Positions 7,290 to 14,630 of a DNA stretch of 16,972 bases are shown piece after piece; position 1 is the first letter of the stretch, and each line of letters opens with the position of its first letter. Source of the DNA: Haliea sp041583655 (GTDB taxonomy: Bacteria; Pseudomonadota; Gammaproteobacteria; Pseudomonadales; Halieaceae); NCBI GenBank assembly GCA_041583655.1, contig JBFHFJ010000042.1, forward strand, positions 1 to 16,972, given 5' to 3'. A model generated the notes under the pieces. It did no database searches. It was not told the DNA's origin and was given only the letters and a program-made list of their open reading frames with translations. A program made the position numbers and the translations under genes.

Positions 7290-7709
7290 ATGCTGTGGCT
7301 GAAAGCCTTTCACCTTGTCTTCATGGTCTGCTGGTTTGCCGGCCTCTTCTACCTGCCGCGGATACTGGTGTACTTCGCCGCCAGTGAGGACCCGGCAACC
7401 CGCGCCCAGCTGGCGATCATGGCACGCAAGCTCTACCGCTTCGTTACCCCGTTCATGTTCCTCACCATCGCTTTTGGCAGCACCCTGATAGCCACCAATC
7501 CGGACTATTATTTGACTGCGAAATGGCTGTGGTTAAAGCTTGCGGGGGTCGTTTTCCTGGTCGACTACCATGTCCGCTGCGGGCGCTATGTGCGCGAGGC
7601 GAACACTGACACGAATCGCCACAGCCATGTTTTTTACCGGTTTTTCAATGAGATACCAGTTTTCTTCCTATTTGGAATCGTTATCCTCGCCGTGGTCAGG
7701 CCTTTCTGA
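7290..7709 (+). CDS. hemJ: Protoporphyrinogen IX oxidase HemJ
   Basis: HemJ is the membrane enzyme that oxidises protoporphyrinogen IX to protoporphyrin IX in bacteria without HemG or HemY. The 139-residue product matches the usual length of about 140. It has about four hydrophobic segments (roughly 4-25, 51-69, 80-95, 121-138). The N terminus LWLKAFHLVFMVCWFAGLFY contains the family-conserved histidine (H8). WLKLAGVVFLVDYHVRCGRY and FRFFNE-type loops are also typical. The ATG at 7290 begins the family-like N terminus; the ribosome site before it (CGGA) is weak. The open frame extends far upstream, but that part runs antisense through argC and is not coding. hemL and hemB follow on the same strand, which supports the heme assignment. 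Confidence 0.9.
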   Translation: MLWLKAFHLVFMVCWFAGLFYLPRILVYFAASEDPATRAQLAIMARKLYRFVTPFMFLTIAFGSTLIATNPDYYLTAKWLWLKLAGVVFLVDYHVRCGRYVREANTDTNRHSHVFYRFFNEIPVFFLFGIVILAVVRPF

Positions 7710-7811
7710 CGCAATCGGGGCAACTCTGGCTAAACTGGCCCCGCCACGGAATAATTGGCCGCAGGCCGGCAAGCCCGCCCCGCCAACCTTACCCAACCAG
7801 GACAGGAATCA

Positions 7812-9092
<1,281 letters not shown>

Positions 9093-9107
9093 CCGGAGAC
9101 CGACAGC

Positions 9108-10112
9108 ATGTTCCAGAGCCAGCGCGGCCCATTCCCCCACACCCGTATGCGACGCCTGCGCGCGCAGGAGTTCTCGAGGCGCCTGGTCAGGGAGACTCTG
9201 CTCACACCTGCAGACTTCATCTTTCCGGTCTTCGTGCTGGAGGGGAGCGGGCAGCGGGAGGCCATCGCATCAATGCCCGGCATTGAACGGCTCAGTATCG
9301 ACCTGCTGGTAGCGCAGGCCCGTGAGGCACTGGACCTGGGTGTGCCGGCCCTCGCACTGTTCCCGGTAGTGCCGCCAGACAGGAAAAGCCTGCGCGCAGA
9401 GGAAGCCTGGAACCCGGACGGATTGGTACAGCGGGCGGTCAAGTCGTTAAAGGATGCGCTGCCCGGGCTCGGCGTGATCACCGATGTCGCCCTCGATCCC
9501 TACACCACCCATGGTCAGGACGGCATTATCGACGACAGCGGCTACGTGATGAACGACATCACCAGCGACGCCCTGGTACAGCAGGCCCTGTCCCACGCTG
9601 ATGCGGGGGCGGACGTGGTAGCGCCCTCGGACATGATGGATGGCCGTATCGGCGCTATCCGCACAGTGCTGGAAAAACACAGCCACCACAACACCCTGAT
9701 CATGGCCTACGCGGCCAAGTATGCCTCCAGCTACTATGGGCCCTTCCGCGATGCCGTGGGTTCCACCGGCAACCTCAAGGGGGGTAACAAGTACAGCTAC
9801 CAGATGGACCCGGCCAACAGCGACGAAGCCCTGCACGAGTGCGCACTGGACCTGGCGGAGGGCGCCGACATGATCATGGTGAAGCCGGGCATGCCCTATC
9901 TGGACATCGTCAGGCGGGTGAAGGACGAACTGCAGGCGCCCACCTTCGCCTACCAGGTCAGCGGGGAATACGCCATGCACATGGCTGCCTTCGAGCAGGG
10001 CTGGCTGGCCCAGGAGCCGGTCATGCTGGAATCGCTACTGGCCTTCAAGCGCGCCGGCTGCGACGGCATTCTCACTTATTTTGCGCTGCAGGCGGCGCGG
10101 GCATTGCAGTAG
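9108..10112 (+). CDS. hemB: Delta-aminolevulinate dehydratase (porphobilinogen synthase), Mg-type
   Basis: HemB condenses two 5-aminolevulinate molecules to porphobilinogen, using the product of the upstream hemL. The 334 residues compare with about 337 in P. aeruginosa. The two active-site lysines are K204 in AYAAKYASSYYGPFRDAVG and K259 in MIMVKPGMPYLDIV. The metal region reads DVALDPYTTHGQDG (126-139), with Asp/Ala where zinc enzymes have cysteines. By family knowledge this marks the magnesium-dependent type of Pseudomonas. GGAG lies about 10 bases before the ATG. The gene is 15 bp after hemL and 10 bp before the next reading frame. Confidence 0.97.
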   Translation: MFQSQRGPFPHTRMRRLRAQEFSRRLVRETLLTPADFIFPVFVLEGSGQREAIASMPGIERLSIDLLVAQAREALDLGVPALALFPVVPPDRKSLRAEEAWNPDGLVQRAVKSLKDALPGLGVITDVALDPYTTHGQDGIIDDSGYVMNDITSDALVQQALSHADAGADVVAPSDMMDGRIGAIRTVLEKHSHHNTLIMAYAAKYASSYYGPFRDAVGSTGNLKGGNKYSYQMDPANSDEALHECALDLAEGADMIMVKPGMPYLDIVRRVKDELQAPTFAYQVSGEYAMHMAAFEQGWLAQEPVMLESLLAFKRAGCDGILTYFALQAARALQ

Positions 10113-10122
10113 GGGGGTGGCT

Positions 10123-10758
10123 GTGACCGCGCTGCAGCGTATTGCGATCAGCCTCGCCTGCGCCGTTTCCGGCCTGCTTGCACCGTTCGCCCACAGCGCA
10201 CCGGAGGAGGAATGCACCTGCCTCTGGCAGGGCAGCTTCGCGGAGGTCATGGCGCAGACCGATCTGGTGGCCGCGGTCACCGTGCTGGGCGGCAAGGGTA
10301 ACTCCCTGGACGTGAGCGTGGACCGGATCCTGCTCGGTCGTGAGTTCAATGACGAAGTACGTCTCTGGTTGAAGGCCAGAAACTACTGCCGCCCTGACAG
10401 CGAGGAATTTCCCGTGGGCAGCCGCTGGGTCATGGCCTTGTTCCGCATAGCAGAGGAAGTGCCAGACGGCTTCAACGCCAACACCCCCAATATCAGCTAC
10501 GGCCGCATCGGCGACTACCGCCTGTCCAGCTGCGGCGGCTACTGGCTGCAGCTGCACGAAGACCGGGTCACCGGCAACCTGGTTAACGCCCCCCGCTGGG
10601 ACCGCTCACCGAAGATGACTCCGGTGCTGCTGGACCTGCTGGCAGCCTACGCGCGAGGCGACGTCGACAGCGATGCGCTGATGGAGGCGAGCAGGGAAGA
10701 CCCCGCCCTGCGGGAGCTGATGCTGGACACCCGGGAATTCCTGCGCCAGGTACGCTGA
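10123..10758 (+). CDS. Secreted Cys-rich protein of unknown function
   Basis: I do not recognise this gene. The 211-residue product starts with a clear signal peptide (LQRIAISLACAVSGLLAPFAHSA, cleavage about residue 26; no lipobox), so it should be periplasmic or exported. The mature part has four cysteines (C31, C33, C89, C137), enough for two disulfides. The opening CTC followed by TDLVAAVTVLG and VSVDRILLG, then FPVGSRWVMALF, recalls the TIMP/netrin-like beta-barrel pattern. That similarity is only an impression. The C terminus is helical and charged. The start is taken as GTG 10123 because AGGGGG lies about 7 bases upstream; GTG 10117 and an upstream TTG at 10081 are less likely. It begins 10 bp after hemB and is probably cotranscribed with it, but nothing in it shows a heme role. 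Confidence 0.8.
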   Translation: MTALQRIAISLACAVSGLLAPFAHSAPEEECTCLWQGSFAEVMAQTDLVAAVTVLGGKGNSLDVSVDRILLGREFNDEVRLWLKARNYCRPDSEEFPVGSRWVMALFRIAEEVPDGFNANTPNISYGRIGDYRLSSCGGYWLQLHEDRVTGNLVNAPRWDRSPKMTPVLLDLLAAYARGDVDSDALMEASREDPALRELMLDTREFLRQVR

Positions 10759-10944
10759 ACGGGTTTCGGCGGCAGGGCAGTTATCGGGCAAGCAGCCCAC
10801 ATTCAGCCGTGAGCGAGTGCAGGCGACCTGCCGGCGGCACCTGCGCCGGTCACTGTCGATAATTTTTACAGGCCGCCTTCCGGGAAGGGCTCACGCCACA
10901 CATTTAATACGTAACTCACTGTATTTTAAATAATAAAGCGATAC

Positions 10945-10959
10945 TGGCCCGAATCTTGT
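10945..10959 (+). promoter_or_regulatory. Sigma-54 (RpoN) type -24/-12 promoter of the PEP-CTERM gene
   Basis: The sequence reads TGGCCC, five bases (GAATC), then TTGT. The consensus is TGGCAC-N5-TTGC, so the invariant GG, the N5 spacing and the TTG of the -12 are kept, with one change in each element. It lies 100-115 bases before the ATG, in an AT-rich island that would suit upstream DNA bending. PEP-CTERM genes are known in several bacteria to depend on RpoN with the PrsK/PrsR two-component system, which supports the call. No regulator gene is in the window. Confidence 0.6.
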
Positions 10960-10980
10960 TTAGGACTCCGTTGCAAACCG

Positions 10981-11010
10981 CCTGCTCGCGCCTCACGAGA
11001 CGTGAGCAGG
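10981..11010 (+). promoter_or_regulatory. Hairpin in the 5' leader of the PEP-CTERM mRNA
   Basis: A 30-base near-palindrome. CCTGCTC (10981-10987) pairs with GAGCAGG (11004-11010), continued by a G·U pair, two GC pairs, one mismatch and two more pairs around a 4-base loop. It begins about 10 bases after the predicted sigma-54 start and ends 49 bases before the ATG, so it would sit near the 5' end of the mRNA. There is no T run, so it is not a terminator. It may stabilise the message or be a regulator-binding site. Confidence 0.6.
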
Positions 11011-11059
11011 CAGCCCGTCGCTGGAACGCGGCAAACCAAAAACTTACAAGGAACCTTTC

Positions 11060-11866
11060 ATGCTTCAACAACTCCTTCGCACCGCCAGCGCAGCCGCGCT
11101 GCTTGCGGCTAGCCAGGCCAGTGTGGCCGCCCTCATGTATGATCAGAACGTCACCCCGACTGTGATCTTCGGCAGCGGCAACCTCAACGGCAGTTTCACC
11201 GTCGACCGCCAGAATGGCGTCGAACTGGGGCTGCGGGGCAAGCTGCGCCACAATGCATCAGGTGCCCCGGAAAATACCTTCAACAGCAACGGTGACGGCA
11301 CCTACAGCTTCAATACTGGCGTGGCACCAACCCAAAGCTTCCCCACCGCCGAGTGGAGCTTCGAATGGACCATCAATACCAACTGGGACAACTCGACCGA
11401 GTGGAACCTTGACGACCTGACCTATGCACTGGGTCTCGACAGCGATCCGTCGCAGGGCACGCTTTTTAATGTGTTTGACCCGATCAATGGCGCCAGAACG
11501 CCCACCGCTGGGGTCCAGTGGGACCACGCCATCGGCACTAACGGAACCGGACCCGGTGGTGGCACATCCATACCGAACAGCACCAGCAATGCCGCCGGCT
11601 ATGCCAACCTCATCGCCAACAACAATGTCGCCCAGCAATCCTGGAAGCCGCATTGGTTCATCCCCGGCTTCGATCCCACGGTCGATGCTACCTACAACTT
11701 CTACCTGGCAGCCTTCGACAGCCAGAATGTCCAGGTCGCGAGGACGGAGATTCAGATCATTGCAGGAAACGGGGGCGCGGCTGCGGTTCCTGTACCCGGC
11801 ACCATCGCCCTGCTGGGCCTTGGCCTCGCCGGGCTCGGTTTCGCGCGGCGCAAGCCCCGCGCCTGA
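11060..11866 (+). CDS. PEP-CTERM sorting domain protein
   Basis: Exported protein of unknown function, predicted to be processed by an exosortase and displayed or released with exopolysaccharide. The 268-residue product has a signal peptide (1 to about 24, ending ASVA). A Gly/Asn/Thr-rich body without cysteine follows, including FGSGNLNGSFTVDRQNGVELGLRGK. The last 26 residues are the sorting signal: VPVPGT (243-248), a hydrophobic Ala/Leu/Gly helix and a basic tail RRKPRA. The motif is VPVP rather than VPEP, an accepted variant. AAGGA lies 7 bases before the ATG. It has its own sigma-54-like promoter and terminator, so it is a single-gene unit. No exosortase (epsH/xrt) or polysaccharide gene is in the window; the machinery must be elsewhere. 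Confidence 0.88.
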   Translation: MLQQLLRTASAAALLAASQASVAALMYDQNVTPTVIFGSGNLNGSFTVDRQNGVELGLRGKLRHNASGAPENTFNSNGDGTYSFNTGVAPTQSFPTAEWSFEWTINTNWDNSTEWNLDDLTYALGLDSDPSQGTLFNVFDPINGARTPTAGVQWDHAIGTNGTGPGGGTSIPNSTSNAAGYANLIANNNVAQQSWKPHWFIPGFDPTVDATYNFYLAAFDSQNVQVARTEIQIIAGNGGAAAVPVPGTIALLGLGLAGLGFARRKPRA

Positions 11867-11887
11867 GCAACCTTATCCGGCATGGCC

Positions 11888-11927
11888 GCCCCGCCCGGGG
11901 CAACCGCGGCGGGGCTTTCTTTTTTTA
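11888..11927 (+). terminator. Rho-independent terminator of the PEP-CTERM gene
   Basis: An 8-bp all-GC stem, GCCCCGCC (11888-11895) with GGCGGGGC (11908-11915), has a 12-base loop and is followed directly by TTTCTTTTTTT. It lies 22 bases after the stop codon and has the clearest terminator shape in the window. On the other strand it follows the nudix gene end but lacks a T run in that sense. Confidence 0.92.
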
Positions 11928-11960
11928 CAGGGGGCACAGGCGCGCTGAACGGGCGCAGTC

Positions 11961-12578
11961 TCAGCGCCGCCAGCTTCGACGGCGCTGCCCCGTGTCCTCG
12001 ACGAGATCCATGAGTTCGTCCAGCATGGCCAGCGACAGGCCCCAGATCCGGTAGCGGCCGTACAGGTAGCAGGGCAACTTGAGGGTCAGGCGGTTGCGCT
12101 GCCAGCGCATGGTTTCGCGGTTGGCATTGTCCAGCAGAAACTCCAGGGGCACCCAGACCACTTCCGCAACCTCGTGGTTGATACGAAACTGCGGCGAGCG
12201 GTCCATGCGGAAAACGAAAGGGCTGACCGCCATACCGAAAGTCCCGCGCCGGGGCCTGGCATTGATATCGGACAGGCGACCGATGCAGTGGGCATGGCGC
12301 TCCAGGTCCAACCCCACCTCCTCCCGGGTCTCCCGCAGGGCGACCGCGTAGCCGTGGGCATCGCCCGGGTCCATGCGGCCACCGGGAAATGCCATATGCC
12401 CGGACCAGGGATCGCCCTCCCTTTCTGCCCGTTTGATCATTAGAATATGCAGCTCACCTTCCCGAACCTGCAGAATCAGCGCCACTGCCGAGCGCTTCAT
12501 CAGCCGCCGCAGCCAGGGCCTCGCCGGCCGGTGGGTTGCCAGGCGGCTCTCGAGCATTTGCAGCAGGGATATGGACAC
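11961..12578 (-). CDS. Nudix hydrolase, CoA pyrophosphatase (NudL) family
   Basis: Probably hydrolyses the pyrophosphate bond of CoA or a related nucleotide. The 205-residue product (E. coli NudL about 192) has LMIKRAEREGDPWSGHMAFPGG leading into the Nudix box GRMDPGDAHGYAVALRETREEVGL (67-90). That box carries the one-residue insertion before REXXEE seen in the NudL/UPF0035 subgroup. The metal-binding residues of RETREE are intact. The preferred start is GTG at 12578 with GGGAGG 5 bases upstream; a TTG at 12680 would add 34 residues without a ribosome site. It is divergent from the ABC ATPase gene across 124 bp. The substrate is inferred from family features. Confidence 0.88.
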   Translation of the reverse strand: MSISLLQMLESRLATHRPARPWLRRLMKRSAVALILQVREGELHILMIKRAEREGDPWSGHMAFPGGRMDPGDAHGYAVALRETREEVGLDLERHAHCIGRLSDINARPRRGTFGMAVSPFVFRMDRSPQFRINHEVAEVVWVPLEFLLDNANRETMRWQRNRLTLKLPCYLYGRYRIWGLSLAMLDELMDLVEDTGQRRRSWRR

Positions 12579-12610
12579 CGGGGCCTCCCAGTCGGGGTGA
12601 GCGACGATTA

Positions 12611-12628
12611 AGCCAGCCACCGCTGGCT
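12611..12628. promoter_or_regulatory. Hairpin and direct repeat between the nudix and ABC genes
   Basis: A perfect 7-bp stem AGCCAGC (12611-12617) / GCTGGCT (12622-12628) with a 4-base loop lies in the 124-bp divergent gap. Close by, AGTCCGGG occurs twice as a direct repeat (12635-12642 and 12649-12656). The position suits an operator for one or both genes, but no known regulator motif is recognised; in particular it does not look like a ModE box. Confidence 0.3.
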
Positions 12629-12702
12629 GTGACAAGTCCGGGACGCGCAGTCCGGGGTGTGAAGCCCGGGCCCGATGCAATGATCAATGACAGGATTCCA
12701 GA

Positions 12703-14181
12703 ATGACCGATGACCAGATCATGCTCAGCCTGCAGGCTGTCAACCTTGTGTACCGCTCCAAGCCGGCTCTGCGACAGCTGGACTGGGAGCTGCGGGCCGG
12801 CCAGCACTGGGCCTGCGTGGGACCCAATGGTGCGGGGAAGACCAGCCTGGCGCGTGTGCTCAGCCACCAGGCCACGCACTTTTCCGGGGACTACTACAGC
12901 TCGCCCCGCCTGGAGCAGGGTGGCGTGGCCTATGTCTGCTTCGAGCAGGCCCAGGCCCTCTGCGCCAGGGACCGCAAGCTGGATGATTCGGAGTACCGGG
13001 CCGATGCATCCGACCCGGGCACGCGGGTGCGCGATGCCATTCTCGGCGGCCGCGAGCCGGACCAGCGGTTTCACGACTGGGTGGACCGCCTGCGCCTGGG
13101 CCATATCCTGGACCGTGGCCTGCGCTTCACCTCAACCGGGGAGATGCGCAAGACCCTGCTGGTGCGGGCCCTGCTCAGCGAGCCGGCCCTGCTGATCCTC
13201 GACAGCCCGCTGGACGGCCTGGACCTGGCCAGCCAGCAGGCCATGCAGGAAGCCATCGACGAGTTGTTGGCCGGTGATCGCAGCCTGCTGCTGCTGTGCC
13301 GGCAACTGGAGGATGTTCCCGCTGGTGTGAGTCACCTGCTGGTACTTGATGAGGGCCGGGTGCTGTGCAGCGGGGACCGCGAAACGGTGCTGGCGCGCGG
13401 CGATGTGCGGGACCTGATGCAGCCCCCACTGCCACCGCTGGGTGCCCTGCCAGCGCCCGCCCCGCGCAGCTACACCGTTCCCGACGGCCCCTTGCTGGAC
13501 CTGCGCGATGTCAGCGTGGCCTATGGTGAACTGCAGGTCCTGCAGGGGCTGCACTGGCGTTTTGAGCGCGGTCAACACTGCTGCGTGGCCGGCCCCAATG
13601 GCTGCGGCAAAACCACCCTGCTGAGCCTGATCACCGGCGACAACCACAAGGCCTATGGCCAGGATATTACCCTGTTCGGGCGCAAGCGTGGCAGCGGCGA
13701 GAGCATCTGGGACATCAAGCAGAAATACGGGCAACTGGACACCCAGCTGCAGCTGAACTTTGCCCGCAACATGAAAGTGGTCGAAGTGGTGGTATCCGGT
13801 TTCTTCGACAGTGTGGGCCTGTTCGATAACTGGGGCGATGTCCAGCGCCGCTGTGCGGAGCAGTGGCTGGCCGCGCTTGGCCTGGGGGCCTACACCAGGG
13901 AGGGCTTCGACACCCTGTCCTTTGGCCTGCAGCGCATGGTTCTACTGGCCCGGGCAATGGTGAAGTCACCACTGATCCTGATCCTTGACGAACCCACCCT
14001 GGGGCTGGACGGGGCACACCGCCGGATGCTACTCAACGCGTTGGACCACATTGCCGCCAACAGCGATACCCAGATCATTTTCGTCAGCCACTCGGCCGGC
14101 GAGAATCCGGCCTGCATCAACCAGCAGCTGCGCTTTGAACCGGAGCGTGAGGGCTTTCGGGTCGCGGTGGAGAATCTCTAG
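12703..14181 (+). CDS. Twin-domain ABC ATPase, ModF-like
   Basis: Cytoplasmic protein with two fused ABC ATPase domains and no membrane segment. Its length (492; E. coli ModF about 490) and layout match ModF, whose function is not well defined. Domain 1: Walker A GPNGAGKTS (40-48), signature FTSTGEMRK (142-150), Walker B LLILDSP (163-169). Domain 2: Walker A GPNGCGKTT (297-305), signature LSFGLQR (405-411), Walker B LILILDEP (424-431), switch histidine H463. In domain 1 the catalytic glutamate is serine (S168, codon AGC at 13204) and no switch histidine is seen, so that site is probably slow or inactive. AGGA lies 8 bases before the ATG. No modABC or modE genes and no permease are nearby, so a molybdate role is unproven. 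Its stop shares CTAG with the convergent lipoprotein gene. Confidence 0.88.
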   Translation: MTDDQIMLSLQAVNLVYRSKPALRQLDWELRAGQHWACVGPNGAGKTSLARVLSHQATHFSGDYYSSPRLEQGGVAYVCFEQAQALCARDRKLDDSEYRADASDPGTRVRDAILGGREPDQRFHDWVDRLRLGHILDRGLRFTSTGEMRKTLLVRALLSEPALLILDSPLDGLDLASQQAMQEAIDELLAGDRSLLLLCRQLEDVPAGVSHLLVLDEGRVLCSGDRETVLARGDVRDLMQPPLPPLGALPAPAPRSYTVPDGPLLDLRDVSVAYGELQVLQGLHWRFERGQHCCVAGPNGCGKTTLLSLITGDNHKAYGQDITLFGRKRGSGESIWDIKQKYGQLDTQLQLNFARNMKVVEVVVSGFFDSVGLFDNWGDVQRRCAEQWLAALGLGAYTREGFDTLSFGLQRMVLLARAMVKSPLILILDEPTLGLDGAHRRMLLNALDHIAANSDTQIIFVSHSAGENPACINQQLRFEPEREGFRVAVENL

Positions 14182-14630
14182 CGGGCCAGCGCTCTCAGGG
14201 CAGCGCACTCGCGCTGGTCCCGGCAGTAGAGCGTGCCGCGGGCCGCGGTGTCGCGAGCCTTGTCTGTCTCACCCTGGGCCGCGTAGACCCGGGCCAGCTG
14301 CAGGTAGATTTCACCACTGTCGGGGTCAATACGCTGGGCGCGCTCCAGCAGAGCCAGCGCCTGCTCGTAGTCGCCCTGGTCGGACGCTATACGAGCCTTG
14401 TCCAGCAGTCCGGCGGCGGCCGAGGTCACCGCGGGGTCCGCTGCAGGGGGCCGGGAGACCGGCGCCGGGGTTACCTCCTGCTCTGGCACGCCAGGCCGGG
14501 TCTCCCCCGGAACGGGACGGGTTTCGATCGGCGCGCGCTCGCCGCCGGGCAGGCTGTAGATGCTGCAACCGCTCACTGCCAGGGCGAGCACCAGCACCAG
14601 TCCGCCGCCGGATATCGTTTTCATCTGCAT
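14178..14630 (-). CDS. lpoP: TPR lipoprotein, probable PBP1b activator LpoP
   Basis: Predicted outer-membrane lipoprotein of 150 residues. It has a signal peptide with lipobox VSGC (lipid-bearing C22), a Pro-rich linker (about 28-68) and two TPR-like helical hairpins (about 73-140: AAAGLLDKARIASDQGDYEQA, then SGEIYLQLARVYAAQGETDKA). Cysteines 136 and 142 may pair. In P. aeruginosa the TPR lipoprotein LpoP, encoded next to the PBP1b gene, activates that synthase. Here the gene follows mrcB with overlapping stop and start (TGATG), so coupled synthesis of the pair is expected. The start at 14630 is chosen for this overlap and for AGGGG about 9 bases upstream; ATG 14624 is an alternative. The name rests on architecture and context. 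Confidence 0.85.
   Translation of the reverse strand: MQMKTISGGGLVLVLALAVSGCSIYSLPGGERAPIETRPVPGETRPGVPEQEVTPAPVSRPPAADPAVTSAAAGLLDKARIASDQGDYEQALALLERAQRIDPDSGEIYLQLARVYAAQGETDKARDTAARGTLYCRDQRECAALRALAR

Larger units (their letters stand above)
10759..11059. other. Intergenic region between the heme operon and the PEP-CTERM gene
   Basis: No gene is supported in these 301 bases. A GC-rich hairpin at 10831-10849 (CCGGCG / CGCCGG, 7-base loop) is followed 14 bases later by a short T run; it may be a weak terminator for the heme unit but is not a textbook one. From about 10900 the base composition turns AT-rich, unlike the flanks, up to the sigma-54-like promoter at 10945-10959. A small inverted repeat AATAC (10906-10910) / GTATT (10921-10925) lies in this AT-rich part. 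The remainder is the leader of the PEP-CTERM gene, with a strong hairpin at 10981-11010. Confidence 0.6.

Noticed and set aside
10831..10849. Hairpin as intrinsic terminator of the heme operon
   Set aside because: The 6-bp GC stem is real, but the T run starts 14 bases later, too far for a typical Rho-independent terminator.
12703..14181. Molybdate uptake system
   Set aside because: The protein is ModF-like, but modA, modB, modC, modE and a ModE-type operator are all absent from the surroundings, so the substrate cannot be assigned.
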